5,775 bases of DNA from an uncultured Paracoccaceae bacterium. GTDB taxonomy: Bacteria > Pseudomonadota > Alphaproteobacteria > Rhodobacterales > Rhodobacteraceae. The stretch covers positions 1 through 5,775 of the forward strand of contig CALBSG010000067.1 in assembly GCA_937927675.1 (NCBI GenBank), read 5' to 3'. A program made the translations under genes and the position numbers. The notes beneath the pieces are model-generated. The model searched no databases. It was given only the letters and a program-made list of their open reading frames with translations, and was not told where the DNA came from. Of this stretch, positions 5,097 to 5,775 are shown piece by piece (the first letter of the stretch is position 1; every line of letters starts with the position of its first letter).

Positions 5097-5111
5097 GCCA
5101 AGGGTTGGCTT
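5095..5111 (+). terminator. Hairpin at the end of the DksA-like transcript
   Basis: Perfect 7-bp stem AAGCCAA-GGG-TTGGCTT with a 3-nt loop, beginning in the stop codon of the 69-aa gene. The position fits a transcript end. The following bases (CAAACCTGC) are not a T-tract, so it may be a weak or factor-assisted terminator or a 3' stabiliser. Confidence 0.45.
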
Positions 5112-5161
5112 CAAACCTGCAACGAACTTGCTGTTTTGCAGCTGGGTCGGCCTGCCAGCCA

Positions 5162-5190
5162 TTGCGTTTTGCAAACCGCTTTCGCTTAAT
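5162..5190 (+). promoter_or_regulatory. Weak candidate promoter of the crotonase gene, with TTTGCAAA palindrome
   Basis: TTGCGT (5162-5167), 17 nt, then CTTAAT (5185-5190): 3/6 and 4/6 matches at good spacing. The spacer starts with the 8-bp palindrome TTTGCAAA (5168-5175). That octamer is the half-site I recall for ScfR/PccR-type regulators of short-chain acyl-CoA metabolism, whose full site is two octamers 4 nt apart. Only one clear copy is here, with a weaker TTTGCAGC at 5135-5142. The rest of the 153-nt stretch 5097-5249 shows no further gene. Confidence 0.3.
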
Positions 5191-5249
5191 GTCGTCCGTG
5201 CCATGGGGTGAATGGCCGGTGTCGTGTGCGGGTGCAAATGGGGTGCGGT

Positions 5250-5663
5250 ATGGCAGATCAGGCAGTGATCCAGCGGCAGGTGCAGGGTGCGGCGTTGATT
5301 TTGTCGCTCAACCGTCCGCCGGTGAATGCGCTGAACGCCGAGGTGATGGCCGCACTGTCTGCCGCCCTGACCGATGCCGCGGATGATCCCGCCATTTCCG
5401 CCGTGGTTCTGGCCGCCGAGGGGCCGCATTTCTCGCCCGGTGCCGATGTCGGTGAACTGGGTCGGGTGCAAGGGGCGGGCCTGCCGAAGTTGACCGCCAA
5501 GATCGAGGCGATGCCGAAACCTGTGGTGGCTTGCGTGGCGGGCAATTGCCTTGGCGCGGCGGCGGAGCTGATCTTGGCCTGTCATGGCCGTGTCGCCCAT
5601 GCCGGTGCGCGGATCGGCCGTAGCGGTACGGAGGCAATCATAACCCAGAATACGCAGGTCTAG
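5250..5663 (+). pseudogene. Crotonase (enoyl-CoA hydratase/isomerase) fragment, broken at about 5619
   Basis: Residues 1-123 are a clear crotonase N-terminal half: SLNRPPVNALNAEV (19-32), the first oxyanion-hole strand FSPGADVGEL (61-70), KPVVACVAGNCLGAAAEL (90-107), and ACHGRVAHAGARIG (110-123). At that point family members continue with L-P-E-x-x-L-G, which supplies the second catalytic Glu. Here the frame instead reads RSGTEAIITQNTQV and hits TAG (5661-5663), with rarer codons such as ATA. The product (137 aa, against about 260 or more, or about 700 for a FadJ-like fusion) lacks that Glu and the trimerisation region, so it should be inactive. Glu106 matches the first catalytic Glu, but the usual LGGG is LGAA. 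The start at 5250 is chosen from crotonase N-termini; the weak SD GGGG is at 5240-5243. In-frame ATGs at 5208 and 5238 add residues unlike the family. Confidence 0.8.
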
Positions 5664-5775
5664 GTTTTCGCTTTCGATTGCGGCGAGCAGATCATCGCCC
5701 AGCCGCTGGTCATCGCCATGCTGGCGGTGAAGGATGCCGACCAGGAAGCCGAATTACTCGCCACGCTGAATCGCG
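5619..5775 (+). other. Foreign or rearranged segment with an unidentified coding-like frame at the window end
   Basis: Sequence after the crotonase break is unrelated to that family in all three forward frames. It opens with a small inverted repeat, CCGTA-GCGG-TACGG (5618-5631), and an AT-richer stretch to about 5680. From 5664 the + frame reads VFAFDCGEQIIAQPLVIAML, then AVKDADQEAELLATLNR to the edge, with mostly G/C third positions, which looks coding. There is no SD or clear start; ATG 5718 is the only in-frame one. I do not recognise the protein. It could be the end of a mobile element, the 5'-truncated part of another gene, or a chimeric join. No terminal repeat or transposase motif can be confirmed because the partner end is outside the window. 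Confidence 0.45.

Noticed and set aside
5208..5249. In-frame upstream ATGs (5208, 5238) as the crotonase start
   Set aside because: The extra residues are unlike crotonase N-termini and neither codon has a good SD; 5250 gives a normal family start.
4485..5600. Long - strand open frame of 371 codons opposite the DksA-like, 69-aa and crotonase genes
   Set aside because: Gln/His/Arg/Pro-rich composition is that of a shadow frame. It would run across two intergenic regions and a clear promoter, and shows no recognisable motif.
5619..5775. Identified insertion sequence end at the crotonase break
   Set aside because: No known terminal repeat, target duplication or transposase motif could be recognised in 157 bases, so only a generic junction is reported.
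1..5775. tRNA, rRNA, riboswitch or CRISPR array
   Set aside because: No cloverleaf-like segment, rRNA motif, conserved riboswitch core or regularly spaced repeat was seen.

Overview
The window looks like chromosome of a high-GC alphaproteobacterium of the Rhodobacteraceae (Rhodobacter, Gemmobacter or Tabrizicola type). The clues are G/C-ending codons throughout, a persulfide dioxygenase - YeeE/YedE pair - DUF442 gene order I recall from that family, a Rhodobacteraceae-style histidine kinase C-terminus, and an FnrL-like box. No species can be named from sequence alone.

Left part (1-2152, + strand): the 3' part of a sensor histidine kinase that is open at the window edge, followed 58 nt later by a FliM-family flagellar motor switch protein. 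These genes suggest signalling and motility.

Centre (2172-4398, - strand): a compact four-gene sulfide/persulfide operon, read right to left. It holds an ETHE1-like persulfide dioxygenase, two half-size YeeE/YedE membrane proteins (PmpA/PmpB type, with a one-base stop/start overlap), and a DUF442 rhodanese/phosphatase-like protein. The two enzymes match the two halves that are fused in the Blh protein of Agrobacterium and Xylella. Here they are separate genes at opposite ends of the operon, with the transporter pair between them. Likely job: import or export of sulfur species and oxidation of persulfide. No BigR/SqrR-type regulator or sulfide:quinone reductase gene is in view.

Divergent promoter region (4399-4543): this holds a clear FNR/FnrL-type box, TTGAC-N4-ATCAA at 4475-4488. 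It lies at exactly -41.5 from a TSS predicted by a -10-like TAGGAT on the + strand (class II geometry), and about -60 from a predicted TSS on the - strand (class I-like). Oxygen-linked control of both the sulfur operon and the rightward genes is therefore a concrete hypothesis.

Right part (4544-5775, + strand): a 105-aa TraR/DksA-type C4 zinc-finger protein, then a 69-aa methionine-rich small protein of unknown function with a strong Shine-Dalgarno sequence. After a 153-nt intergenic stretch comes a crotonase (enoyl-CoA hydratase/isomerase) whose reading frame leaves the family abruptly at about 5619 and stops at 5663. The last ~155 bases are unrelated to crotonase; from about 5664 they read as coding sequence of unknown identity. 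This junction suggests insertion, rearrangement or chimeric joining. No tRNA, rRNA, CRISPR array or complete insertion sequence is visible.
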